From CAVQZA01 sp963718355 (lineage in GTDB: Bacteria; Actinomycetota; Thermoleophilia; Gaiellales; Gaiellaceae): 64,000 bases of DNA. The notes beneath the pieces were generated by a model. That model saw only the letters and a program-made list of their open reading frames with translations. It ran no database searches and was not told the origin of the DNA. The stretch is taken from contig CAVQZA010000002.1 of NCBI GenBank assembly GCA_963718355.1, positions 62,001 to 126,000 on the forward strand, read 5' to 3'. Shown here piece after piece: positions 32,089-40,128 of the stretch. A program made the position numbers and the translations under genes. Every line of letters starts with the position of its first letter. The stretch's first letter is position 1.

Positions 32089-32730
32089 TTGCAGCTCGAC
32101 GTCTTCACTCTCGTTCCCCACGCCTTCGCGTGGATGACAGAGCAGCGGCCTCTTGCGGCCGTGCTCGGCTCCGGCCTGGACCTGCGGCTGCTGAGCTATC
32201 GCGACTACACGCCGCTCAGGAACGGCCAGATCGACGACGAGCCCTACGGCGGCGGCGCCGGGATGCTGCTCCGGGTCGACGTCGTCGCCGCGGCGCTCGA
32301 CGCCGTCTACGGCGAGACGCCGTCGCACCCGGTGATCGCGCTGACGCCGCAGGGCCGCCAGCTGACCCAGGATCTCGTCGAGGAGCTGGCCCTGGAGGAG
32401 CGGCTGACGCTGCTCTCGTCGCGCTTCGAGGGTTTCGACGAGCGCATCGTCGAGAACCTCTGCACCGACGCGATCTCGATCGGCCCCTACGTCCTCTCCG
32501 GCGGCGAGCTGCCGGCGATGGCGCTCGTCGATGCCGTTGCGCGCCGGCTGCCAGGGGCGCTCGCGGCAGGCTCCGGCGAGCGCGAGAGCTTCTCGGCGGA
32601 GCTCGGCGGCGGGCTCGAGCACCCGCACTTCACGCGGCCGCCGGAATTCCGCGGCTGGTCCGTCCCCGAGGTGCTGCTCTCGGGCGATCACGGGCGCATC
32701 GAGTCGTGGCGGCAGGAGCACGTGCGATGA
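32089..32730 (+). CDS. trmD: tRNA m1G37 methyltransferase TrmD
   Basis: Methylates G37 of tRNAs to prevent frameshifting. The SPOUT-fold protein shows YGGGAGMLLRVD, the SSRFEGFDERIVE segment and the knot motif ISIGPYVLSGGELPAM. At 213 residues it is slightly shorter than many homologues, mainly at the C-terminus. TTG start is used because the LDVFTLVPHAF region typical of the N-terminus begins immediately after it. The stop overlaps the lepB ATG by four bases. Confidence 0.94.
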   Translation: MQLDVFTLVPHAFAWMTEQRPLAAVLGSGLDLRLLSYRDYTPLRNGQIDDEPYGGGAGMLLRVDVVAAALDAVYGETPSHPVIALTPQGRQLTQDLVEELALEERLTLLSSRFEGFDERIVENLCTDAISIGPYVLSGGELPAMALVDAVARRLPGALAAGSGERESFSAELGGGLEHPHFTRPPEFRGWSVPEVLLSGDHGRIESWRQEHVR

Positions 32731-33353
32731 GAGACCCGCTCGGCAAGCTCTTCCCGAACATGTCGCACGGCTGGCGGGTCGCGCTCGACTGGATCTTCAC
32801 GATCATCGGCGCGATCGCCGTTGTGCTGGTGATCAAGGCGTACGTCGTCAACCCGTATCGGATCCCGTCCTCGTCGATGGAGCCGACGCTCCACTGCGCG
32901 CGTCCCGGCCTCGGCTGCGAAGCGCGGTTCTCGGATCGCGTGCTCGCGAACCGCTTCATCTTCCGCTTCCGGAATCCGAAGCGCGGCGAGATCATCGTCT
33001 TCAAGACGCCGCCGCTCGCGAAGGAGCGGTGCGGCGCCGGCGGCACGTTCGTGAAGCGGCTGATCGGGCTACCCGGCGAGGCGTGGAGCGAGGTGAACGG
33101 CTACGTCTACATCAACGGCAAGAAGCTGAACGAGCCGTACGTGAAGCCCGGCCGCCGCGACTTCCAATCGCACAAGATGACCGATATCCCGCCGGGCGGC
33201 TTGAAGAGGATCCCGAAGGGCTACTACCTGATGATGGGCGACAATCGCGCCCAGTCGTGCGACTCGCGCGTCTGGGGCCTCGTGCCGCGTAAGAACCTGA
33301 TCGGCAACGTCTTCTTCACCTACTGGCCACCGAACCGCATCTCGTTCCACTGA
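32727..33353 (+). CDS. lepB: Signal peptidase I
   Basis: Cleaves signal peptides from exported proteins. A single N-terminal transmembrane helix (about 21-40) precedes the S26 peptidase domain with the catalytic Ser50 in PSSSMEPTL and Lys110 in FVKRLIGLPGE; later GDNRAQSCDSRVWG is the box E region. Extra cysteines at 57, 64 and 102 may form an extracellular disulfide. The length of 208 residues is normal. It overlaps the trmD stop by four bases. Confidence 0.95.
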   Translation: MRDPLGKLFPNMSHGWRVALDWIFTIIGAIAVVLVIKAYVVNPYRIPSSSMEPTLHCARPGLGCEARFSDRVLANRFIFRFRNPKRGEIIVFKTPPLAKERCGAGGTFVKRLIGLPGEAWSEVNGYVYINGKKLNEPYVKPGRRDFQSHKMTDIPPGGLKRIPKGYYLMMGDNRAQSCDSRVWGLVPRKNLIGNVFFTYWPPNRISFH

Positions 33354-33373
33354 TTTCGCTAGCATTGTCCCCC

Positions 33374-33386
33374 GGCCCTTAGGGCC
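33374..33386 (+). repeat. Short hairpin upstream of rplS
   Basis: GGCCC TTA GGGCC, a 5-bp perfect stem between a TAGCAT -10-like hexamer (33360-33365) and the rplS ATG at 33395. It would lie in the leader and sits where a Shine-Dalgarno would be expected, so it may influence L19 translation. Confidence 0.35.
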
Positions 33387-33394
33387 CTCCCCTT

Positions 33395-34039
33395 ATGAGC
33401 ACCGTCATCGAGAACCTCGAGCGCGCCCAGCTGCGCAAAGGCATTCCGCAGTTCAAGGCGGGGGACACCGTGCGCGTCCACTTCAAGGTGATCGAGGGCA
33501 CGCGCCAGCGGATCCAGGTGTTCGAGGGGATCGTGCTCAAGCGCCAGGGCGCCGGCTCGCGGGAGACGTTCACCGTCCGCAAGCAGTCGTTCGGCGTCGG
33601 CGTCGAGCGGACGTTCCCGCTCCACTCGCCGAAGATCGACAAGATCGAGGTCGCCGCGATCGGCGACGTGAAGCGCGCGAAGCTCTACTACCTGCGCGAG
33701 AAGGTCGGCAAGAAGGCACGCGTCCGCGAGCTGCGCCAGCACGAGGGCAAGGCCGGTCGCCAGGCCGCGGAGCACGCGGAGGCGCTGGCCGCCGAGCAGG
33801 CTGCGGACGCCCTCGAGGCCGAGCAGGTCGAGGCCGCCGCGCAGCTGGCGGCAGAGCAGGCCGAGGCGCAGGCCGCCGAGGCAGAAGCCCAGGCCGCCGA
33901 GGCCGAGGTCGTCGAGGCCGAGCCCGAGGCCGAAGTCGTGGAGCCCGAGGCGGAGTCCGAGCCCGAGCCCGAAGCCGAAGCACCCGTCGAGCCCGAGGCC
34001 GAGGCGCCCGAGCTCGAGCCCGAGCCGGCACAGAGCTGA
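33395..34039 (+). CDS. rplS: 50S ribosomal protein L19 with long acidic tail
   Basis: Large-subunit protein at the interface with the small subunit. The first 115 or so residues form a normal L19: IPQFKAGDTVRVHFKVIEG, RIQVFEGIVLKRQG, the TFTVRKQSFGVGVER stretch and KARVRELR. The remaining roughly 95 residues are a low-complexity extension of Ala and Glu, turning into Pro-Glu repeats near the C-terminus, probably helical then disordered and strongly negative. Ordinary L19 has no such tail. ATG 33395. Confidence 0.93.
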   Translation: MSTVIENLERAQLRKGIPQFKAGDTVRVHFKVIEGTRQRIQVFEGIVLKRQGAGSRETFTVRKQSFGVGVERTFPLHSPKIDKIEVAAIGDVKRAKLYYLREKVGKKARVRELRQHEGKAGRQAAEHAEALAAEQAADALEAEQVEAAAQLAAEQAEAQAAEAEAQAAEAEVVEAEPEAEVVEPEAESEPEPEAEAPVEPEAEAPELEPEPAQS

Positions 34040-34064
34040 CACAGATACCGGCCGCGAGGCACGG

Positions 34065-34070
34065 TATTCT
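34065..34070 (+). promoter_or_regulatory. -10 box of rnhB
   Basis: TATTCT ends 6 bases before the rnhB ATG, with no Shine-Dalgarno sequence, indicating a leaderless mRNA for rnhB-yraN. Confidence 0.5.
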
Positions 34071-34076
34071 CGCCGG

Positions 34077-34721
34077 ATGGCACGCCGCACCGGCCAGAGG
34101 CTCCTCCAGTTCGACCGCAAGCTCGGCGTGCGCTTCGTCGCGGGTACGGACGAGGCGGGTCGCGGGTCGCTCGCGGGGCCGCTCGTCGTCGCCGGGGTGC
34201 TGCTCGACTACGCGGAGCTTCGGGAGCATCGCGTCCGGCCGCTCGCGTATCTGAACGACTCGAAGCAGTGCTCGCACGAGCAGCGCGAGGAGCTTTTCGA
34301 GGCGGTGCTCGACTGCGCGACGAAGGTCGCAGTGCGCGTGATCCCGTCCGGCGACATCGACCGCAACGGCCTCCACCGCTCGAATCTCGAAGGCCTCCGC
34401 GCGATGCTGCGCGCTCTCTCGCCCCCGGCCGAGGCCTGTCTCGTCGACGGCTTCCGGCTCGGCCCGACGGCCCCGGAACACCGCGCGGTCGTCGACGGAG
34501 ACACGAAGAGCGCCGCAATCGCCGCCGCCTCGATCATCGCCAAGGTCGTCCGTGATCGCGCGATGCGCCGTTTCGACGCGGTCTACCCGCGCTACGGGTT
34601 CGCCTCGCACGTCGGCTACATCACGCCCGGCCATTCCGCGGCGGTGCGCGCGCATGGCCCGACCGAGATCCATCGCCGCTCGTTCCAGGCCCTCTGCTAC
34701 GAGGAGTTGCCTGCGGCGTGA
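34077..34721 (+). CDS. rnhB: Ribonuclease HII
   Basis: Removes ribonucleotides and RNA primers from DNA. The 214-residue protein has the DEAGRG motif (25-30) with the first catalytic acids, then DGFRLG and the SIIAKVVRDRAM helix. It starts at ATG 34077 close to a -10 box. The stop overlaps the yraN GTG by four bases; the rplS-rnhB-yraN order is conserved across Gram-positive bacteria. Confidence 0.95.
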   Translation: MARRTGQRLLQFDRKLGVRFVAGTDEAGRGSLAGPLVVAGVLLDYAELREHRVRPLAYLNDSKQCSHEQREELFEAVLDCATKVAVRVIPSGDIDRNGLHRSNLEGLRAMLRALSPPAEACLVDGFRLGPTAPEHRAVVDGDTKSAAIAAASIIAKVVRDRAMRRFDAVYPRYGFASHVGYITPGHSAAVRAHGPTEIHRRSFQALCYEELPAA

Positions 34722-35041
34722 ACCGGGCCGAGCGGCGGGCGGTGTGGCACTACCGTCTGCGCGGCTACCGCATCCTCGGCACCAACGTCTGGGCTGGGCG
34801 CAACGAGGTCGACGTGATCGCGCGCCGCGGCCGGCTGCTTGTGTTCTGCGAGGTGAAGGGGAAGGGCGGAGTCGGCTTCGGCGACCCGCTCGAGATGATC
34901 GGCCCCGAGAAGGCCCGACGTGTACGTCGCGCCGCCGAGGCGTGGCTGGCCGTCCACCCGGAGCTCGCGGGCCTCGAGGTGCGCCTCGACGCCGTCGCCG
35001 AGCGAAGCGGCCGGCTCGAGCGCGTCAGCAACGCGTTCTAG
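34718..35041 (+). CDS. yraN: UPF0102 family endonuclease-like protein
   Basis: A 107-residue YraN (UPF0102) protein with the nuclease-like arrangement of NEVDVIARRGRLLVFCEVKG, in which Glu, Asp and the ExK pair form a PD-(D/E)XK-type site, followed by AEAWLAVHPELAG. The biological role is unclear in all organisms, although it clusters with rnhB, yifB and dprA. The GTG overlaps the rnhB stop. Confidence 0.9.
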   Translation: MNRAERRAVWHYRLRGYRILGTNVWAGRNEVDVIARRGRLLVFCEVKGKGGVGFGDPLEMIGPEKARRVRRAAEAWLAVHPELAGLEVRLDAVAERSGRLERVSNAF

Positions 35042-35080
35042 CCAGGAACCGGCCCAGAGTCGTCGAACCTCGTCAGGGCC

Positions 35081-36187
35081 GTGGCCCCGACGCAGGATGC
35101 CCTCTACGCCGAGATCGACCTCGAGCTTTCGTGGTCCGAAGCCGCCCTGCCCGAACGCGTCCGTACCAAGCACGTCCACCGGCTCCATCCGTACCTCGGC
35201 AAGTACGTGCCGCAGCTCGTAGAGGCGCTCCTGGCGCGTCACGTGCGACGTGGCGGGCGCGTGCTCGACCCGTTCGCCGGCTCGGGGACGACGCTCGTCC
35301 AGTCCCTCGAATCGGGCCACGACGCAGTCGGCGTCGACGTCGCCGCGTTCAACTGCCTGCTGATGCAGGTCAAGACCGCCGACTACAACCTCTTCGCGCT
35401 CGAGCACGACATCCGCGACGCGCTCTCCCGCGAGGGCGATCCGGGCAAGCCTTCGCAGTACGTGCACGACTGGTACGAGCCGCGCGCCGCCGAGCAGCTG
35501 CTCGCCTTCCGCTCGCTGATCCCCGACTACGAGCACGCCGACGTGCTGCGCGTGATCCTCGCCCGTGCCGCGCGCTCCGCGCGCCGCACCGCGCATTTCG
35601 ACCTCGACTTCCCGCGCAAGCCGCAGGTCGGCGAGTACTGGTGCCACAAGCACAAGCGCACCTGCCGTCCGGTCGAGGACGCCGAGCGCTTTGTCCGGCG
35701 CTATGCGCTCGACACCATCGCGCGGATCAAGGAGTTCGCGCGCGTCCGTGCTCGCAGCCGCTCGGCGGACGTCGTCCACGGCGACGCGCGCGACTGCGAG
35801 CTGCCCGGGGAGTTCGACGGAATCGTCACCTCGCCGCCGTATCCGGGGCTGATCGACTACCACGAGCAGCATCGATGCGCCTACGAGATCCTCGGGCTCG
35901 ACGACCGGCGAGCGCTCGAGCTCGGCGCCGCCGCATCCGGGACGAGCCGTACCGCGATCGCTGCGTACGCCGAAGGGATCGCCTCGGTGCTGCGGCGCTC
36001 GGCCGAGGCGCTGCGGCCCGGCGCTCCCGTGGTGATCGTCGTCCACGACAGCCGTGGCCTCTACGACGGCATCCTCGCGCAGGCCGGGCTCGAGCTCGAG
36101 CTGCGCTATCGCCGCCATGTGAACCGGCGAACCGGCCGTCGCGCGGGCGAGTTCTACGAGGACGTCCTCGTCGCCCGTCCCGCCTGA
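35081..36187 (+). CDS. Orphan site-specific DNA methyltransferase
   Basis: A 368-residue N4-cytosine/N6-adenine type DNA methyltransferase. The SAM motif DPFAGSGTT is at 63-71 and the catalytic motif TSPPYPG at 250-256; SPPY points to N4-cytosine specificity. HPYLGKYVPQL (36-46) is typical of this class just before the SAM motif. Residues 110-240 hold the probable recognition region, including the Cys-containing YWCHKHKRTC. No restriction nuclease is beside it, so it looks solitary. RNA modification is a less likely alternative. GTG 35081 is the first reasonable start. Confidence 0.75.
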   Translation: MAPTQDALYAEIDLELSWSEAALPERVRTKHVHRLHPYLGKYVPQLVEALLARHVRRGGRVLDPFAGSGTTLVQSLESGHDAVGVDVAAFNCLLMQVKTADYNLFALEHDIRDALSREGDPGKPSQYVHDWYEPRAAEQLLAFRSLIPDYEHADVLRVILARAARSARRTAHFDLDFPRKPQVGEYWCHKHKRTCRPVEDAERFVRRYALDTIARIKEFARVRARSRSADVVHGDARDCELPGEFDGIVTSPPYPGLIDYHEQHRCAYEILGLDDRRALELGAAASGTSRTAIAAYAEGIASVLRRSAEALRPGAPVVIVVHDSRGLYDGILAQAGLELELRYRRHVNRRTGRRAGEFYEDVLVARPA

Positions 36188-36194
36188 CCGGCGC

Positions 36195-36200
36195 TATCGT
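36195..36200 (+). promoter_or_regulatory. -10 box of the 56-aa gene
   Basis: TATCGT ends 6 bases before the GTG at 36207, the same spacing as other leaderless candidates in this window. Confidence 0.4.
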
Positions 36201-36206
36201 TCCGGC

Positions 36207-36377
36207 GTGCAGCTGAAGCTTCCAGCCGCGGTGAGACGCTTCGGCGAGCGTCTGGTCTCGCAGCCGGACGATCCGGAGCAACGCCAGGCCGAGATCGAAC
36301 GGGAGGCCGCAGAGGCCGAGAGCCGTCTCGCCGCCGGCGGGCTGGACGCCCACACGAGGCCCGGCCGGTCGGTCTGA
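36207..36377 (+). CDS. Small hypothetical protein (56 aa)
   Basis: A 56-residue frame starting VQLKLPAAVRRFGERL with a strongly charged helical middle (EQRQAEIEREAAEAESR) and G/C-rich third codon positions. It has its own -10 box at leaderless spacing, which is the main reason to call it. No membrane segment or cysteine. The family is not recognised. It lies alone between the methyltransferase and the secreted peptidase. Confidence 0.5.
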   Translation: MQLKLPAAVRRFGERLVSQPDDPEQRQAEIEREAAEAESRLAAGGLDAHTRPGRSV

Positions 36378-36428
36378 GGCCAGAACCCGCTTTCTTACAC
36401 AGTTCTCATCAAGGTTCTGCTTCACTGA

Positions 36429-37337
36429 GTGGCGGTGGTACGTCTGTTCCTGTCTCTCGCCGCTGCGGTAGCGGCCTCCTTCGTCGTCGCTGTTCCGGCG
36501 AATGCAGCGTTCAACGACGCGCAGTCCAGCACGAACTGGTCCGGGTACGCGATCAGCGCACCGAGCACAACTTTCACCGACGTGAAGGGGACGTGGGTGC
36601 AGCCGGCAGCCGTGTGCCCGCGCGGGAATCGGAGCTTCTCGAGCTTCTGGATCGGCCTCGGCGGCTCGAATCCGGGCACGCAGGGGCTCGAGCAGGCAGG
36701 AACGTCGGCGGACTGCGAGACGAACGGACGGGTGGACTACTACGCGTGGTACGAGCTGATCCCGGCGCCGCCGGTCAGGGTCCCGCTTGCCGTGAATCCG
36801 GGCGACACGATCACGGCCGACGTCAGTGTCAGCGGCGTGACCGCGTCGTTCACCCTGACTGACGTGACGACCGGGCAAACGTTCACCGGCCAGGACACGA
36901 TCGACGCGCTCGATCTCAGCTCAGCCGAATGGATTGCCGAGGCGCCGGCCTCGTGCCCGAGCGGGATCGCCCGAACGTGCATCGTGCTGCCGCTCGCGAA
37001 TTTCGGCGCCGTGCAGTTCTCGGCGGCGTCGGCGACCACGTCGGCGACGACCCCGGATCCGGCGACGAACCTGCCCACCACGACCACGTACACCGGCGCC
37101 ATCTCGGACTCGACCTGGTCGTCCACGGCGATCACGATGCAGAACGCCAGGGCCACTACGGCCACGCCGTCCGACCTCTCCGCCGACGGAACCGCGTTCT
37201 CCGTGCAGTGGCTGGCGACCGGCGCTCCCGCCGACAAGGCGAAGGTCGCGGCGAAGCCGAAGGTGAAGCCCAAGGTCAAGCCGAAGGTGAAGCCCAAGCC
37301 GAAGCCGAAGCCGAAGCCGAAGCCGAAGACGACCTAG
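36429..37337 (+). CDS. Secreted G1-family (glutamic) peptidase with Lys-Pro tail
   Basis: A 302-residue exported protein. A signal peptide (about 1-26, ending VPANA) precedes an eqolisin domain with STNWSGYA (34-41), FWIGLGG (73-79), the predicted catalytic Gln89 in LEQAGT, YYAWYELIP and the SAEWIAEAP segment (165-173) carrying the catalytic Glu. Such enzymes work in acid. The C-terminus is a run of Lys-Pro and Lys-Val dipeptides, strongly basic, possibly for attachment to acidic wall polymers. Start GTG 36429. Confidence 0.82.
   Translation: MAVVRLFLSLAAAVAASFVVAVPANAAFNDAQSSTNWSGYAISAPSTTFTDVKGTWVQPAAVCPRGNRSFSSFWIGLGGSNPGTQGLEQAGTSADCETNGRVDYYAWYELIPAPPVRVPLAVNPGDTITADVSVSGVTASFTLTDVTTGQTFTGQDTIDALDLSSAEWIAEAPASCPSGIARTCIVLPLANFGAVQFSAASATTSATTPDPATNLPTTTTYTGAISDSTWSSTAITMQNARATTATPSDLSADGTAFSVQWLATGAPADKAKVAAKPKVKPKVKPKVKPKPKPKPKPKPKTT
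37254..37328 (+). repeat. Lys-Pro/Lys-Val codon repeat at end of G1 peptidase
   Basis: Tandem AAG-CCG/CCC and AAG-GTG/GTC codon pairs, about a dozen units, encode the basic tail. Such 6-base repeats are prone to length change by slippage, so tail length may vary between strains. Confidence 0.85.
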
Positions 37338-37385
37338 ACACGAAGTCGGCACGAAGCCGGCACAGACGCGTGCGCTTTGCGTCCG

Positions 37386-37391
37386 TAGCTT
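37386..37391 (+). promoter_or_regulatory. -10 box of yifB
   Basis: TAGCTT ends 6 bases before the yifB GTG; no Shine-Dalgarno sequence. Confidence 0.4.
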
Positions 37392-37397
37392 GGGCTC

Positions 37398-38855
37398 GTG
37401 CTCGCACGCGCGCTGACCCACGCCCTCGTCGGACTCGAGCCTCGCCGCGTCGAGGTCGAGGCGCACCTCCAGCTCGGCGTGCCGGCGTTTGCGATCGTCG
37501 GGCTGGCCGATCGCGCTTGCCAGGAGGCCAAGGAGCGCGTCCGCAGCGGCATCACCTCGGCGGAGCTGGAATGGCCGCTGCGGCGCATCACGGTCAACCT
37601 CGCGCCGGCAGCGCTGCGCAAGGAGGGATCGGGGTTCGACCTGCCGATCGCGCTCGCCGTGCTCGCCGCGTCGCGTCAGCTACCCGCCGAGGCACTCGAC
37701 CGTCACGCGGCGATCGGTGAGCTGGCGCTCGATGGCAGAATCCGCCCGGTCGGCGGCGTTCTCGCGGTGGCGGAGGGCGCGCGGGCGGCCGGACTGACGC
37801 GAATCCTCTGCGCCGCCGAGTCGACGCCCGAGGCGGCCCTGGCGGGAATCGAGCCGGTGCCGGTGCGGCATCTGGCCGAGGTGGCGGCCTACCTTCGCGG
37901 CGAGCGCGACCCGCTGCCGTATGAGCCGCCGCGAAACGGCCGCGTGCCTCCGGAGCCGCCCGATCTGGCCGACGTGCGCGGCCAGGAGCGCGCGCGGCGG
38001 GCGCTCGAACTGGCTGCGGCGGGCGGGCACAACCTCTTGCTCGCAGGGCCGCCGGGAACTGGGAAGACGATGCTCGCCCGGCGGCTGCCCGGGATCCTGC
38101 CGCCGCTCGCCGAAGCCGAGGCGATCGAGGTCACGCGCATCCATTCGGTCGCCGGGCTCCTGCGGCCGGAGGCGCCGCTCGTGCTGGCCCCGCCGTTTCG
38201 CGCGCCGCACCACACCGCGTCGGCGCCCGCGATCGTCGGGGGCGGGCCGGGGCCGCGGCCGGGCGAGGCGAGTCTCGCGCACCACGGCGTCCTGCTCCTC
38301 GACGAGCTCGCCGAGTTCGCCCGGCCCGCGCTCGAGGCGCTCAGGCAGCCGTTGGAGGACGGCGTGATCAGCATCGCGCGCGCCGGCGGCCAGGCGCAGT
38401 TCCCGGCGCGGTTCCAGCTGATCGGAACGATGAACCTGTGCCCGTGCGGCGCGCGTGGCGACCCGGCGGCGGAATGCTCTTGCTCTGCCCAGCGGCTCGC
38501 GCGGTTTCGCGACAAGCTGTCGCGGGCGCTGCTCGACCGGTTCGATCTCATCGTCGCCGTGCCGCGTCCTCGCGCGCGGGAGCTCGGCGGCGCGCCGGGC
38601 GAGGCCTCGGCTGAGGTGCGGCCGCGCGTCGTTGCGGCTCGCGCCCGGCTGCGTCGCGAGCCGGTGAGGCTGACCCGCGAGGCAGACGAGTTGCTGGCGC
38701 GCGCGGTCGAGCGCCTGCCCCTCTCCGGTCGTGGTCGAGCGCGCGTGGCGCGGGTCGCGCAGACCGCGGCCGCGCTCGCCGGCGCCGAGCAAGCGGGGGC
38801 CGAGCACGTCGCGGAGGCGCTGTCTTACCGCGCGCCGTCGGAGCTGGCGCAGTGA
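37398..38855 (+). CDS. yifB: YifB/ComM family AAA ATPase
   Basis: A 485-residue magnesium-chelatase-like AAA+ protein of the YifB/ComM family; ComM promotes branch migration during natural transformation. An N-terminal Lon-like domain (about 1-170; VEAHLQLGVPAFAIVGLAD) is followed by GPPGTGKTMLARRLPG (Walker A), LLLDELAEF (Walker B) and a zinc-like CPCGARGDPAAECSC segment. The stop overlaps dprA by four bases, which fits a role in DNA uptake or recombination. Confidence 0.93.
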   Translation: MLARALTHALVGLEPRRVEVEAHLQLGVPAFAIVGLADRACQEAKERVRSGITSAELEWPLRRITVNLAPAALRKEGSGFDLPIALAVLAASRQLPAEALDRHAAIGELALDGRIRPVGGVLAVAEGARAAGLTRILCAAESTPEAALAGIEPVPVRHLAEVAAYLRGERDPLPYEPPRNGRVPPEPPDLADVRGQERARRALELAAAGGHNLLLAGPPGTGKTMLARRLPGILPPLAEAEAIEVTRIHSVAGLLRPEAPLVLAPPFRAPHHTASAPAIVGGGPGPRPGEASLAHHGVLLLDELAEFARPALEALRQPLEDGVISIARAGGQAQFPARFQLIGTMNLCPCGARGDPAAECSCSAQRLARFRDKLSRALLDRFDLIVAVPRPRARELGGAPGEASAEVRPRVVAARARLRREPVRLTREADELLARAVERLPLSGRGRARVARVAQTAAALAGAEQAGAEHVAEALSYRAPSELAQ

Positions 38856-39877
38856 GCGAGCTCGTGGTCGCCGCGTTCGCCGCCGAGATGGGCGCACACG
38901 TGCTCGAGATGCCACGGTCGGCGCGGTTCGCGGCCTTCCGGCGACACTTCGACGAGCGGGCGTACCTCGCGGACCTGGCGGCGCGCAGCCTCCGCTTCGT
39001 CGGCCGATCCGGTCGTGAATTCCCGCCTCTGCTCCGTGCGATCCACGATCCGCCGCAAGGCCTCTTCGTGCGCGGGGCCGCCGAGCCGGCCCTGCTCGCA
39101 CGGACCTCGGTGGCGATTGTCGGCGCCCGCGCCTGCTCTGCCTACGGGGCGGAGGTGGCGCGGATGCTCGGCCGCGAGCTCGCCGCGGCGGGGCTCGTCG
39201 TCGTCAGCGGGTTGGCACGGGGTGTCGATGCTGCGGCGCATCGGGGCGCGCTCGAGGCCGGCGGCGCAACGGTCGCCGTCCTGGGCTGCGGCATCGACCG
39301 CGACTATCCCGTCGCCCACGCGGGTCTCGCGCGCGAGATCTGCGCGAGCGGCCTCGTCGTCTCGGAGTACGCACCGGGAGTCGAGCCGGCACCGTGGCGG
39401 TTTCCGGCGAGGAACCGGATCATCACGGGCCTCGCCCGGGCGACAGTTGTGGTCGAGGCGCGCGAGCGGAGCGGCGCCCTCATCACCGCCGACCTGGCGC
39501 TCGAGGAGGGCCGGGAGGTGCTGGCCTGTCCGGGCGAGATCACCTCGGCCCTGTCGGCCGGGACGAACCATCTGCTACGACTAGGCGCGACGCCGCTGAC
39601 CCGTGTGGAGGACGTGTTCGAGGCGTTCGGGCTCGAGCGCACCGTGGCCGTGTCTCCGCCGACGCTGAGCACGGCGGCGCAACAGGTGCTCGAGCGGCTC
39701 GCCGACGCGCCTGCCGGCATCGACGAGCTCGCTCGCGCGACCGCGCTCGGCGCCGCCGACCTCGCCGTGGCTCTCACTGAGCTCGAGCTCGCGGGTGTCG
39801 TCGCCGGCGCGGACGGGATCTATCGACCCCTCACTTGGGCGATGGAATCGCGCCGAGCGACCGCCGATGATGTCTGA
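38852..39877 (+). CDS. dprA: DNA-processing protein DprA
   Basis: Binds incoming single-stranded DNA and loads RecA. The 341-residue protein has a Rossmann-like core with VAIVGARACSAYG, SGLARGVDAAAH, TVAVLGCGIDRDYP, FPARNRIITGLA and the SGALITADLALEEGREV stretch, then a C-terminal winged helix (about 270-330). It overlaps yifB and forms the conserved yraN/yifB/dprA recombination neighbourhood. Confidence 0.95.
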   Translation: MSELVVAAFAAEMGAHVLEMPRSARFAAFRRHFDERAYLADLAARSLRFVGRSGREFPPLLRAIHDPPQGLFVRGAAEPALLARTSVAIVGARACSAYGAEVARMLGRELAAAGLVVVSGLARGVDAAAHRGALEAGGATVAVLGCGIDRDYPVAHAGLAREICASGLVVSEYAPGVEPAPWRFPARNRIITGLARATVVVEARERSGALITADLALEEGREVLACPGEITSALSAGTNHLLRLGATPLTRVEDVFEAFGLERTVAVSPPTLSTAAQQVLERLADAPAGIDELARATALGAADLAVALTELELAGVVAGADGIYRPLTWAMESRRATADDV

Positions 39878-39924
39878 AGAGCGGAACGCCAACTGCGGAT
39901 GCGGCAAAGAAACGAAAAACACGC

Positions 39925-40128
39925 GTGACGAACCTCCGCCGATACGAGGTGCACATGCGGCTGCGGTTGCGCGTGCTCGCCGAGGACGAGGAACAGGCGG
40001 CGCGCATCGTCGCCGAGGACATCGCCGATCCGATCGCCGGGACGGTGCAGGATCTGCACGCTACGAATGCCCACCTCTCGGGCTGGAGCCTGCACGCGGA
40101 CGACGTCGTCGAAGAGCTCGGCGCGTAG
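39925..40128 (+). CDS. Small hypothetical protein
   Basis: A 67-residue soluble acidic protein (NLRRYEVHMRLRLRVLAEDEEQ at the start, split here only for description) that probably folds as a small alpha/beta unit. GTG 39925 is used; ATG 39955 would remove ten residues. There is no Shine-Dalgarno and an A-rich stretch lies just upstream. It ends back to back with the minus-strand gene at 40129. I do not recognise the family. Confidence 0.55.
   Translation: MTNLRRYEVHMRLRLRVLAEDEEQAARIVAEDIADPIAGTVQDLHATNAHLSGWSLHADDVVEELGA

Noticed and set aside
36646..36665. TCGAATCC-like string resembling a tRNA T-loop
   Set aside because: It lies inside the G1 peptidase coding sequence, and no acceptor, D or anticodon stems can be drawn around it.
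37254..37328. Short repeats considered as a CRISPR or minisatellite
   Set aside because: The units are 6-base codon pairs in frame within the G1 peptidase and encode Lys-Pro/Lys-Val; no spacers.
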